Source: Archegozetes longisetosus (Eukaryota; Arthropoda; Arachnida; Sarcoptiformes; Trhypochthoniidae). From it: a stretch of DNA of 64,000 nt. Position 1 is the stretch's first letter. Each line of letters opens with the position of its first letter. This document shows, piece by piece, positions 1 to 11,901 of the stretch. The DNA is taken from positions 9,383,855-9,447,854 of the forward strand of contig JAEMBT020000006.1 of NCBI GenBank assembly GCA_018873245.2, given 5' to 3'. A program made the translations under genes and the position numbers. A model generated the notes under the pieces. The model was given only the letters and a program-made list of their open reading frames with translations. It was not told where the DNA came from and did no database searches.

Positions 1-3000
1 CAATTATTAAAAGACAACCCATTGTTATAATAAGAATTAAAACAAGATCGACAGCTGTCGTAGATGCCTAAACAGACATTTAATTCAAATAATTAATTAC
101 TCTGTCAATAAACTTTGTATTTTGAAGTTTTAGAATAGAAATAATTAGATTTGGGTGAATAAAAAACGAGCAAATATTGAAATAACCTTTTCTTGACAAA
201 TAAGTCCTGTATAGTCTTGAGGACATTCGCAATAATAGCCACCTTCAGGAACTTCTACACATGTTCCTCCATTTAGACATAAACCAGGTAGACTGCAATC
301 ATAAATGGCATCACAATAAGCCTGATTTGAATACTGTGGAAGACATGCACATATTTGCTCATTGATACAATTCGAAAAGTCTTTATGGCATTCGGTATCA
401 CAGGTACGCCGAATATGACATCTACTACCAGTAAACCCAGTCTTACAGTCGCAATGATAGGTTTCGTTCGTTACTTTCATGCCTGAATAAACGTTGAAAT
501 TTGTATTTAGTTATCAAATAGATGCTCAATCAATGGTGACTTACATGTCCCTTTATTTTCACATGGATTTAAAACACATGGATCTGTCATATATTGGCAT
601 AGTTTACCTGAAATTTGAAATCAATACTTAAATCGACATGAAAGTTTTCGAGTCTGATTGAGAACTCAAATCAATTCGGAACCTCATCATAAATTTAGGT
701 CTAATTGAAGAATAGAGAAAAGAACAAACCTTCGAATCCATTTATGCAAAGACATGAGTAGGAATTGATTTCATCAATACAGGTCCCATTATTAATACAG
801 GAATGATGTTCGCAATCATTTATGTTTAGTTCGCAATTAACTCCTTCGAAACCTGATGGACACTGACAAGAATAGCCGGCCATTTGTGAAAAATTCGAAT
901 ACTGATCGCGTATTAAATTCTCGGAAAAATTCTTGATCAAAAGTTGGTGAGACTTTTCAGAACATGTGCCGCCGTTAAAACATGGGGAAGAACTACATTC
1001 GTCAATATCTATCTCGCAATGTCTTCCAGCAAAGCCATTGAAGCAATGGCACGTGTAGTTCAAGACAAGATCTTCGCACGTTTTCGCTCCTCTACCGCAC
1101 GGATTACTCAAACATTCATTTATATTTATTTCGCAATTCCTGCCTTCAAATCCCGTTTCAGCGCAATTGCATTCATAACCATTGATCAGATCAGTACAAC
1201 GACCACCATTAAGACATGGAGACGGAGCGCATTCGTTAATATCAAACTGACACTTATCTCCATCATAACCGGGCACACACTCACATTTGAAAGTTCCGAT
1301 CATATCGAGACAAGTAGCGCCATTCTCACATGGATCAGGACTACATTCGTTGATGTCAGTTTGGCACTGGTCACCCTCATAGCCGTTTGGACAATGACAT
1401 TCAAATTTTGCAACTAAATTATTACAAGTGCCCCCATTCATACACGGATTTGATAGACACTCATCAATGTCTGAATCGCATTGATCGCCTTCGAATCCTT
1501 GTGTACAATTACAAAGATAATGTCCAATCATATCATGACAAACGGCTTCGTTTTGGCATGGATTAGAAGCGCATTCGTTTATATCGACCTCACATTGTTC
1601 TCCAGTATAGCCAACAGGACAATTACAGGTAAACTTCGCCACTTCGTTATTACAAGTGCCACCATTTTTACAGGGATGTGATAGACATTCATCGATATCG
1701 ATATGACATCGATCACCAGTAAACCCAGGCGTACAGTAGCACTGGAAAGCGTTGACCAAATCTTTACAAATTCCGTTCTGACACGGATTGTCAGCACATT
1801 CATCGATATCTATTTCACAATTTCTACCAGAAAACCCCTTCTGACAGGTACACAAATAGGTTTTTGAGGTGGAAGTACAGTTGCCATTAAGACATGGCTC
1901 AGACGCACAATAATTGATATTTCTTTCACAATTATCTCCTTCCCAGCCTTCAGGACAAACGCAGTTATAGTTATTAACTAAATCGATGCAGATGTGACCA
2001 ATTGGACAAACGATTTGAGCGCACTCGTCGATATTTGTTTCGCAATTAGAACCTGAATTTTGATAGATACTCAATAAGTTATAAAGTATTTTGAAGAATT
2101 ACAACAGAATTGACTGACCAGTAAAACCGGGTGGGCATGTGCAGTTATATAAAGAAGGAGGCGGCTGTATGGTACAGGTACCATTATTATGACATGGACT
2201 ACTCGCACATGCATTGTATAACTCATCACATGTTAATCCAGTATATTGTGGCAGACATGTACACGTGAAGTTGTTTGGAAGATCGTGACATTGGCCACCA
2301 TTAGAGCACGGATTGATTGGTAAACAATCATCTATATCTATTTCACACGAATGACCTAAAAAATCATTTTTCTTTTGTTAGATTCTGATCTCTCTATTAT
2401 TATAAATCGTTTCGAGTAATGAGTTTATGAGAGCAAATCTGATGAAGAGTTGTGTTAATTGCTCATTGTTATATACCTTCAAAACCTGCTGGACAAATAC
2501 ATGAAAAGTTGGCTGAATTATCGTCCATCAAACATGTTCCCCCATTAAAACACGGCTGTGAATCGCAAAGAGATTCTCTGAACTGACACAAATGTCCGAA
2601 AAAACCTTCAAATTGAATATTTTTCAATAAGAACTACATTTGATAGCAGAAAATTCAAGTTAAAAGTCATACCATTAGGACAGATGCAGATACCATCGGA
2701 ACAGTGACCGCCATTCAAACATCTGACATTTTCATTACAACTACTTTCAATTATCTCACAGTTAAGTCCAGTAAATCCTTGCAGACAATGACAACTGTAG
2801 CTAAGACTATCGTTGTTATTAAAAACCAATGATTCACAGAAGCCATTATTTAGACATGGATTGGAATGACATCCGTTTACTGGCTCGCAATGCGGTGGAA
2901 CTCCTGCCAGACAAAAAATTGGTTATTGATTCAAAGCAACCATTCAAATAAGTGAAAATAATAATGAATATAGGTATTGATAGTACCAGTAAACGATTGA

Positions 3001-3338
3001 TCGCAAACGCAAACCGATTGTTGATTACAATGAGAATTAGGTGGGCATTCGTTGCTATGATGGCAGACATTAGGAAATGGAGTTGATTGTGTCAATGGTA
3101 TTGCAATTGAAGATAACGTCGAAGGTGTGGACGATTGTCTTGATGTTTGAGATGATGTGGTTTCAGTTTGAGATGAAGTTTCACTCGATCGGTTATTTGT
3201 TGAATTATTAATACTATTATTGGTGTTAATGATCACATTATTATTATTAAAGGCATTGAAATTTTGAGACCAAACAATGGTTTGGACGGAATATAATATC
3301 ACAATTGTATAGGTATATTGCAAACGAAACAAAAACAT
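1..3338 (-). CDS. EGF-repeat type I membrane protein, Notch/Crumbs-like (3' end beyond window)
   Basis: Exons in transcription order: 3338-2987, 2903-2673, 2605-2477, 2355-2119, 2052-730, 607-545, 482-187 and 67-1 (partial). Every junction keeps frame: phase 1 up to the sixth, phase 2 at the seventh splice partner, then phase 0. About 899 residues lie in the window. The start [16 protein letters not shown] is a signal peptide, followed by an Asn/Ser/Thr-rich stretch (about residues 25-85) and roughly 20 EGF modules. Eleven of these are tandem in the 1.3 kb exon, mostly calcium-binding type (DINEC/DIDEC openings). The last exon reads [20 protein letters not shown], an uncharged membrane span. 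Seen: extracellular EGF array plus membrane anchor. Not seen: a DSL domain, laminin G domains or LNR repeats, so Delta, typical Crumbs and canonical Notch do not fit the visible part. The cytoplasmic tail, which would settle the family, lies outside. Likely role is cell-surface adhesion or signalling (inference). Confidence 0.85.
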
Positions 3339-4197
3339 GGTAAGTGTATAATTAAAACAATGTAAATAAATAAAAAACTTTGTCAGAATCTGACATTTTT
3401 AGTTCAACAAGACTGGAATGCATCCATTTTTCTATAATAATAATAATAATAATAATAGTTACAAAGTTAGAGATGTTCTCATCTTTCTAACTTTTCTTAA
3501 CTTTTCAATCAATTCTCTCTCAATTCTAACAACTATTCTACAGATTTTCCTTTAATCTCAATTAATTTTGCCCAAAATACCTATAAACCGGTCAATTAAC
3601 TTTTCAACAGATAATAATCAATAGTTATCGATGAAGAGCAACAAAGTTGGGGCGGTTTTGACTACAGGTATTCATGTGTGGCTGAAAGTACTAACACTGA
3701 TTCGAAATATAAGACACTAATAGTGCAGAATGACGTAATTTAGTTATTTGCGCAACACCAAAGCAATGATGATTTTTGTTGAGCTCAAACTTGTTTCATA
3801 AATTCAGCTGACATTATTAGACAATATATATCAGTGATTACTTCTAAATATTAGTCATACTTTAATATTTGAAATCGTATTTTTAATTTCAATTTTTAAG
3901 TATATTAAATCTAATAACAATTGTTCAATTATTTGGATTTTGCCTTTCATTATATTTGGCGTTTTGATTATCTGTTAAGGAGTGAGTAAACAATTCAATA
4001 TCAATTTCTATATTCTATATATCAATAGCAAATCTAAATTCAATTTATGAACTAATTTAAATTAATAATAATGATATCAATTTAAGCTAACTGAGTATCA
4101 ACTCATTGATTGAAAGAATCACAGAATAGCACTTATTTCTCATTAAATAGTATTAAACTTGTTTGATCTGATATTAGAGTTAAAACAATTGGCAAAA
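3339..4197. promoter_or_regulatory. Divergent promoter region, EGF-repeat gene / CHMP4
   Basis: This 859 bp interval lies between two start codons that face away from each other, so it must hold the promoters and 5' UTRs of both genes. It is AT-rich and contains an (AAT)n microsatellite at about 3434-3458. I recognise no convincing TATA or initiator element. Confidence 0.5.
3434..3458. repeat. (AAT)n microsatellite
   Basis: About eight uninterrupted ATA/AAT units are visible, in the shared upstream region of the EGF-repeat gene and CHMP4. Confidence 0.9.
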
Positions 4198-5188
4198 ATG
4201 TCGGGTTTTTTCAAATTATTTGGTGGTAAATCTTCATCGAAACAAGCGGCACCAACACCTGCCGAAGCTATTCAAAAGTATTTATTACCAATTTCCTATT
4301 TCTTATTTAACTTACTATCTATTGACTGTATATTTTCAAAGATTGAGAGAAGTCGAGGAAATGCTTCATAAGAAGCAAGAGTATCTCGAAAAGAAACAAA
4401 ATGAAGAATTGGAAGTGATTAAGAAGAATGGAACTAAAAATAAAAGAGTCAGTTTACAGGCGTTGAAGAGGAAGAAGAGAATTGATAAACAATTGGAACA
4501 AATTGATGGTACAAAATATGGTTTAATTGTTGAACTTATGTACTTACCAAAGCATACTTTTTAGGGACACTTACAACTATTGAATACCAACGCGAGGCTC
4601 TCGAAAATGCAAACACTAATACAGAAGTGCTTAAGATCATGGGCCATGCCGCAAAAGCCTTGAAACAAACTCATAATAATATGGATATCGATAAGGTTTA
4701 TAATTTCACTCTCACTTTCACTTTCATTCTAATCAGTTCTAATCAAAACGCTTGTATCAGGTTGAAGACCTTATGGACGAAGTAAGAGAACAGCAACAAA
4801 TTGCTGAGGAAATCAGTCAAGTTATTTCAAACCCTATTGGATTTGGCCAAGAAGTCGATGAAGACGAACTACTTAAGGTATATCTTATTATAATGAAAGC
4901 AATTATCATTTGAGAATAATTTGGATTTGACTATTCTTAAAGGAACTGGAAGAAATGGAACAGGAAGAGTTAGATAAACAGTTGCTTGACACTGAACCTG
5001 AACAATTACCAGAAGTTCCGTCAGAAGTTCCCGTGGTTGCCCCTCGTATGTTACATTACATTCAATATGATACAGAATGAACGCTAAAAATTCTTAATTT
5101 TTTTCTGAATTATCAAAAATTAGGCAAGAAACAGAAGGAAACCGACGATTCGGATGAGTTGAAAGAGCTGGCCGCATGGGCTAATTAA
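4198..5188 (+). CDS. CHMP4: Charged multivesicular body protein 4 (ESCRT-III, Snf7/Shrub)
   Basis: Exons 4198-4277, 4342-4508, 4565-4695, 4761-4877, 4943-5045 and 5124-5188 give 220 aa, the usual family length. The protein is the core ESCRT-III filament subunit that polymerises on endosomal and other membranes to drive scission away from the cytosol. Visible landmarks: an amphipathic N-terminus MSGFFKLFGG that inserts in membrane; the basic helical core with KKNGTKNKR and ALKRKKR; a conserved ALENANTNTEVLK segment; an acidic C-terminal half; and a terminal helix ending KELAAWAN, equivalent to the ALIX/Bro1-binding helix of vertebrate CHMP4. The start is the ATG at 4198; an in-frame upstream ATG at 4159 would add an unrelated leader and is rejected. 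A possible poly(A) signal AATAAA lies at 5224. The 3' end faces CTNNBL1, with 179 bp between stop codons. Confidence 0.97.
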
Positions 5189-5223
5189 TTATATATTAAG
5201 ATCAAATTAAATATTGCAATTAT

Positions 5224-5229
5224 AATAAA
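5224..5229 (+). terminator. Poly(A) signal AATAAA of CHMP4
   Basis: AATAAA lies 36 bp after the CHMP4 stop codon, in the short gap before the convergent CTNNBL1 gene. Confidence 0.5.
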
Positions 5230-5367
5230 ATGTATAAAATTTATAATTATAACACGCATATTTAGCTTTTATTCAATTAATTGCTAATTTTGATGTTTTA
5301 AATGATTATTTTCTCAAAATGACGTCAAATATAATACAAGTTATGTTAAGCACAGAATCTATTTACA

Positions 5368-7796
5368 TTAGAATTCTTCGATCAGTTCTAATAATTTTTG
5401 TTTTTCATCTTCATCTCTTTCATTGGCTAAATTCTTCATAATGTTCTTAATAAATTTATAATGATTAACAGAAGTGGTTGCGTGCAAATTAATCAATTTC
5501 ATTATTCTTGACTTTATTGTTTCCTTATTCGTTGCATTCGATGAACTGCTGTTTTGATCGTTCTTTTCATTAGGATTTGATTCAATGAAATCATCATATA
5601 GTGAGCAAACAAGCAGTATGATATGGTCAATAATCTGCAACGTGAATAATCCGCCATCAGTTAAACGGCGCATAAAGAACTCTTCTTCATTAATGGCCTC
5701 ATCGTTGACCAGTTTCTGTGCGCGTTCTTTCTTTATCAGAGAATCGCATTTAATAAGTCTCTCCGAATACTTGAAATGCAATTCAACAAGTCGGTCAGTC
5801 TTTTCGAAATCCAATTCAACAAATTTTGCCAAAACACGTCTCTTTAATTCTGTTTTGGAATTCTTCAGCAACGCGAGTATAATAGAAAGACAGTGTTCTT
5901 CGACTTCATCGACAAGATTCAAATCTTTTTTCACTCCTACAATTGAAGTTGGTTTCATGAAGATTGGCATAAGAACACGCAATCCAAGTATTTCAATGAA
6001 CTTATTGCAGCACATGTCAAGTATTTGGTCGCTAGCTTTATCAGTACTTAAACAATGATTTATAATTTTAAGAGACCCGGCTCTGACTGAGGAACTGGAG
6101 CCTTTCTTGCGTTTTTCTCTAAGTATTAAATTCATGAGTTCTATTCCTTCACCTTTGAAGAACAGTTCACGATTCGGTGGACAACATAATAGGGCTGAAC
6201 ACAAACAATTGAATAGGTTCTCCATATACTCGTGTTCATCAGTACTTGAAGGATCGTGTCGTTTATAGTACTGAAAATTGAGTGAAACATTACAATTGCA
6301 TCGAATGATTCATCACTAGGCTTTAGTGTTAAGCTATGGCTGTACTGTTGCATCTTGTGCTAACCTAACCTATACTTACACTTGAGAATCATTTTAGTGA
6401 ACATTCTTGTCAGGATGTTTACTATACTTGTAGATTAGGTTAACAAAAGATGCAATAGTTCAGACAGAGTTGAGTACGAAGTATGTACTTATCATACAGA
6501 ATTACATGAAATGCAATACTAAGAATTACTAAAGCATAGGAATAGCTAGGCCTCAGTTTCATTTGAAATTTCAAGTTAATTAGTAAGAACTTATAGCAAA
6601 TCTATTGGTAACTTACGGAAATGACTTGAAGCAAAGTATCGATACCATCAAGTTCTCCCAATAGTTTTCTATTTTCCTCGTTATTCTGAAGTAGTATCGA
6701 TAGAATTTCTGAAGAGTAAAGCTTATTTCCATCGAATGGAAGTTTGGCTTTAAATCTTTTTAAAATCCATGATATCAAAGGTTGCGCGTCATTAGTCAGA
6801 TCAGGCTTATAGTCGGTGAAGTTTTCGATGATTGCTAAATCAAAAAAAAGATTTTTAACCAAAGTTTTTAAATCAGATTTGTTGTACGCGTACTAAACGT
6901 AACTTGAGTCAGTTTATTCCAGTATTGTTGAAGTTGGCGCTGACATGTTAGCTTAAATTTTTTAAGTCATGTCAAGTTTACAGTCATGTCAGAGCGAACT
7001 TAAACAACACGGGGAAAAACACCTTAAAATTTTTCAAGTTTATTAGAGGCTATAATAGCAGTGATTAGTTCTTTTCGGGTAAATCTCAATAAAGATTTTG
7101 ATCAAATAATTATATTAAAAAGTAATGGATAAGAGTTGAAACTACAATTAATTTGATATTTAAGATGCTATAAAAAGATACTCAGCAAGCAATTTGGACT
7201 TAGAACTAACCTAAAGAGTTATAAACTCCTTCTGCCTCTTCTTTTACAGTTTCATCCAATCGTTCCATATTAGTCACTAATAGTGCTATAACCTGACCAT
7301 TAATTAGTGCCTCCAACAAAAGGCTCACATCGTTCAGTTCTTGGACATCATCCAAATCACTCAACTCCTGAAGAAGGGCTACAACAGCACATGATATGTC
7401 TGTGTTCTCGTGAGACAGAAGCCCGAGTAATGTCGGAACTATATTGAGATTAACGATAATGCGGTACAACTCTGGCTGAGTGCTTAAGACGTGCATCTCT
7501 TGGATTATATCGAATAACTCGACCTCTGAGTCCATAAACTTTGTCGGATTGTCAGCGAATTTGATTCTCATTTCTTGATTCTTAAGAACCTTACGTTCAA
7601 ATTGTAATAACAATCGTTTGAGAGCTGTTTCATCTAGTTCTGACTCGACTGAGTCTGCATTCAGGGAACTTTCTATATCTTCATTCAATTTTCTTCGTTT
7701 TGCTTTTTTGTAGCTAGAATTACTCGATTGTTCTCCAGACAAGTCGTCATCAGCTGCTTCTGATGGAGTATAATTTAACAACTCTTCGACATCCAT
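5368..7796 (-). CDS. CTNNBL1: Beta-catenin-like protein 1 (CTNNBL1)
   Basis: Exons 7796-7211, 6834-6617 and 6270-5368 give 568 aa, close to the human 563. Family knowledge: a nuclear armadillo-fold protein associated with the Prp19/CDC5L part of the spliceosome, which recognises nuclear localisation signals of partners. Seen: start MDVEELLNYTPSEAADDD, then a basic cluster KKAKRRK (residues about 31-37) that fits the family's N-terminal NLS; an N-terminal helical cap with KNQEMRIKFADNPTKFMDSE; armadillo-like helices with LLGLLSHENTDISCAVVALL; and a C-terminal region ending KLLELIEEF. Introns of 376 and 346 bp hold nothing I recognise. The gene is head-to-head with MAU2 and tail-to-tail with CHMP4. 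No broken or missing segments are seen. Confidence 0.96.
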
Positions 7797-8382
7797 TTGA
7801 GATAATTATGACTGGATTCGATAGAAGACTGGTGCCTTATGGGTAGTCAAATAAACAAAAGTTATTGTCGCTCAAAACTACTCATACGTTACAATCAAGT
7901 GTATATCAAAACTATATTAATTTTAATTATTTCTCAGAATCTTACTTCACTATTTAATTACAAGATATAACACAATTAAATACTAGAAAATTTATATTCT
8001 GCGAGAATATAAATATTTTGATTTTAATGTTTGTCTATAGCAGATTGAAATCTGTAATCAAAACGTGAGACACACTAGCAGTCAATAGCGGACTCGTGTA
8101 AGCGGTTAATACAACAAATATAGACTGCGAAGACCTCTAATATACGTGAGTTGATAATCATTTTGATTTCATATACCGTAACAATTTTGATGCATTGCAT
8201 ACAAACATTATTTAATATAATTAATATTTGATTATTTATTATTATTATTAATCCCAACTAATGATTTATTTTAGAATATTTTTCAATTTGATTTCAGTGT
8301 TTATCGAAAAATAAGTTTTAAACGATTTTAAAAAGTAATAATTTTTGTAATTATCTAATTGAGTGAATGAATAATCGAAGTA
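7797..8382. promoter_or_regulatory. Divergent promoter region, CTNNBL1 / MAU2
   Basis: This 586 bp interval lies between two outward-facing start codons of housekeeping genes. It contains a short (ATT)n run near 8236-8250. No specific promoter element could be assigned. Confidence 0.5.
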
Positions 8383-11300
8383 ATGGCCGCAATTAGTAAC
8401 GAAAGTTGTTATTTGGCTCTCATCTCAATGGCTGAGGAATTTCGGAATCAGAACCCGCCCGATGTCAGAAGTTGTGTTCAATGTCTTTTCGCTATTCTTA
8501 ACCTCGGGTCACATCCGGCTATCGAAGCAAAAACTCATTTACAATTAGGAAATATTTTAATGCAATTGACAAACAATTTTGATCGATCACAGTCTCATCT
8601 CGAAAAAGCTGTAATTCATTTATTGTTTAATTCATTGATTTTTCTATTATTTGTCAATATTTTTGTCATTTTAGTGGTATTTATCGCAATCAGTTCCAAA
8701 TTGTGATGAAATAAAATTGGAATCAGCCTCACTTTTGGCTGAATTGTATGAGAAAAGGGTATTAATCATTATTTTGATTACTCACTTGAATTATATGTCA
8801 GTCTAATTTTATTCAAATATTCATAATTATGTGCTTAATACTTATTAAGTTGAAGCGTTTTGAATGTGTTGTCAAAATGATTGATATGTTGCAACAAATC
8901 TATTTATTAGAATCAAACTCAAATGTCAAAACAAATCCTAACCAAGGGAATCGAAGAATCACAACATTTAGTCTTCTGGCACTCAAGACTTCTCTTTCAA
9001 CTCGCTGTATGTCTATATTTAATTTTATTCACATTAATCTAATTAATTTTTCTAGAAATAATCTTATGCTTTGTTTACACTGATAAAATATAGGAGACTT
9101 AATTTTCAGATTTAATATCATCCAAAAACTGTCATAATTGATGAAAATGCTGAGCATAGTCTAATTTAAATGAGTTATTAGTATAGATTAGTTATGCAAT
9201 TGATTAATCAAACAATTATTAAGTATTGAAATGATTGGTTGAATAGCTTAGTTGATTAGGATTAGCTGACTCTCCTACAGAGACGATTGAATAAAAATTG
9301 AATTTTATGAGTTTGACTTGTTATTTAGCTATAATGAATGATTGATTTTGTTATTTTTACTAAAGCAAATCCATGCGAGTGAACGCGAATTCTCATTAGC
9401 ATCAAACATATTGAGTATTGGTGCAGATTACGCTAATATATCTGGGGCGCAATACACACGCATCTTATTTTTGTTGAGTAAAGGCATGACACTAATGATT
9501 GATAGACGTCTCACTGAAGTCCATCCAGTTTTAAGCCTCGCGGGACAGTTAGTCGAGTCGTGGCAGGGAAACGTTCAAATGAAAGAAGCGCTTAAAGTAT
9601 ACTTTCTTGTACTTCAAGTTTGTCATCATCTTAATGCTGGACAAGTAAGTCATCAGTTCAAATGAATCCATTTGATTGAGTTGTACTTTCATATAAACTT
9701 TGATAATAATGAAATTATTTCGACTGAATCGATTTTCACATTGATCAATAGGTGAAGAGTGTCAAACCATGTCTAAAACTCTTGCAGCAGAGCATTCAGA
9801 ATATCACAACTTATCACAATGAAGACGGTATGGATTACACAAATTCAGACTCTTTTCGATCTATCTTGACCTCATTAATCATTACTTACTGTTTGATGTT
9901 TTAAAAGTTGCATAAATGAAACTGAAAGTAGATATGAATTTAATGTCAAATTATTTGGTTAGATTATATGAATGTGAATCCCAACGACATGTTCATATGG
10001 ATGCCTAAAGAACATATGTGTGTTCTTGTATATTTGGTGAGTTGATTAATTCTCTGAAGAATAAAGTCATTAGACCAAAGATTACATGATATAAGATGAA
10101 ATGTTTGTTTCAGGTGACAGTACTTCATTCGATGCAAGCTGGATATATGGACAAAGCACAAAAGTACACTGAAAAGGCTTTAATGCAAATTGACAAGTTG
10201 AAAGGTTTGTTGTTATTTGCTATAAACTTTGACAAGTCTCAAATTACATGATAATCAACTTGATTCTGATGGTATAGCTGTTGGCAATCATCCCATGTTA
10301 AATACATTTCAATTACTGCTCTTGGAACATATTGCAATGTGTCGTCTTGTTATGGGCAACAGAACACTGGCCATCAAAGAGGTAATTGTTGTCTGTTTTA
10401 GCATTGATTTTGATTACGTAATAAAAATCGAAATGTCTTAAATTTTGTCGAACCATGCATCAAAATGAGATATCAAAAGGATCAAATTTTATAAGATTTA
10501 AAGAAATAAGATTGTTATTGTTTTAATATTTATTCAAAGTAAACTCATTAATGTTTGTTTTATGATCGGTTTAATTACTAGACGGTTCAAGCATTGCAAA
10601 TATGTTATCGCGAGCCTAAGTTGAAAATGAGACACAAGCCATTAATTCATGCACTATTGGGGATGTACGCTATGTCCATGAACTTTACCGATGCTGCAGA
10701 AGCACAATTAGCCACAGCTTTGAGGGTAACTATTTTCAGACAATTGGTTTCGCAATAAAGATTGATTGTTTCTGAAAAAATTTGTTTTAGATACCGACTG
10801 CTTGTACTGAACTGCGAATAATGACAAGCTTAAACTTAGCGATTGTATATTTGAGAAACAAACGTGAAAAAGAGTTGAATGATTTATTAGCCAAACTCAA
10901 TCCGGAAGCTCTGCCCTCAGTGTATGTTATGTTTATTTTTATTTGAAATTAGATCTATACCAAAGAAATGTTTGATTTTCAGATCGCAAAGTCTTAAAGC
11001 TGCAGCTTATTATGTCCTCGGATTGAACTCATTTTTTCAGGCGAGATACAATGATGCCAAGTAAGAATTTTATTAATTACGATCACGATTCTCATTATTA
11101 TTTGAGTCAAATATTCATTGTTGGTTTATATGAAAATTCTTTTATTTAACTTTAGGCGTTATTTAAGAGAGACTTTAAAGATGGCAAACGGCGAAGATTT
11201 GAATCGACTGACATCATGTTCTCTTGTCCTGTTGGGACATATCTTTTATTCTTTGGGCAACAGGTGAGTCTGATTGAGTTTATAAAGAATTTAAAACCAG

Positions 11301-11769
11301 TTGTATTGAAATAAATTGATATAAATTGACATGAATTGACATAAACTAATACGAATTGATGTATCGTGATGTAGTCGAGAGAGCATGAATATGGTGACTC
11401 CAGCCATGCAACTCGCCAGCAAAATACCTGATATACATGTTCAACTTTGGGCAACTGCTCTTTTGAAAGGTATACTTTTGAAATTCTAGATGTTTAATGA
11501 GTATAAATCGCAGTTAGCCAAATATGAAATGATATGAATGATTATTAATACCCAATAGACCTCTACGGACATTTCGGTGAACACGCCCGTCAACAGGAGG
11601 CCATTCAAATGCATCACAGCTTTTCACAAATGCTTCTAAATGATCACTATCAGGCATCACAATTACCTGAACACAATTACATACACGTAGGTTTGAATCA
11701 ATTTGTATGATTGCTTTAAATTAATTCAAGTTTCTTTTGTAGTGGTTCGACAACCAAGAAGGAGAATAG
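8383..11769 (+). CDS. MAU2: MAU2 / SCC4, cohesin-loading complex TPR subunit
   Basis: Fifteen exons: 8383-8610, 8675-8758, 8911-9006, 9366-9644, 9752-9827, 9963-10036, 10114-10204, 10278-10381, 10582-10725, 10791-10921, 10983-11060, 11156-11263, 11375-11469, 11559-11686 and 11743-11769. They give 580 aa (human about 613), all phases consistent. MAU2 wraps the N-terminus of NIPBL/SCC2, and the pair loads cohesin onto chromatin. Diagnostic stretches: [106 protein letters not shown]-type TPR segments and a final [12 protein letters not shown]. Exon 3 starts at 8911, not at an open frame beginning near 8851: only this choice gives the family's spacing and frame. A poly(A) signal is likely at 11896. 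Confidence 0.97.
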
Positions 11770-11895
11770 CTGTTTTAGTTCTATGTATTTTATTAGTTCA
11801 TTTCATTTCACTTAATTTATTCACTATAATTATAATCATATAAAGGGTTTATTAAGTTTATATGTAACACATATTGTAAATTAAACTGACATAAA

Positions 11896-11901
11896 AATAA
11901 A
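11896..11901 (+). terminator. Poly(A) signal AATAAA of MAU2
   Basis: AATAAA lies 127 bp after the MAU2 stop, within AT-rich 3' UTR sequence. Confidence 0.5.

Noticed and set aside
944-1803. Open frames opposite or offset to the EGF exon
   Set aside because: They are shadows of the cysteine-rich minus-strand exon and read no recognisable protein.
4159-4197. Upstream in-frame ATG of CHMP4
   Set aside because: The family begins MSGFFKLFGG with an amphipathic membrane helix; the extra 13 residues have no counterpart.
8829-8910. Open frame inside MAU2 reading [17 protein letters not shown] as part of exon 3
   Set aside because: It is in a different frame from the conserved [10 protein letters not shown] stretch. 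Starting exon 3 at 8911 gives the exact family spacing after LYEKR, so this is intron.
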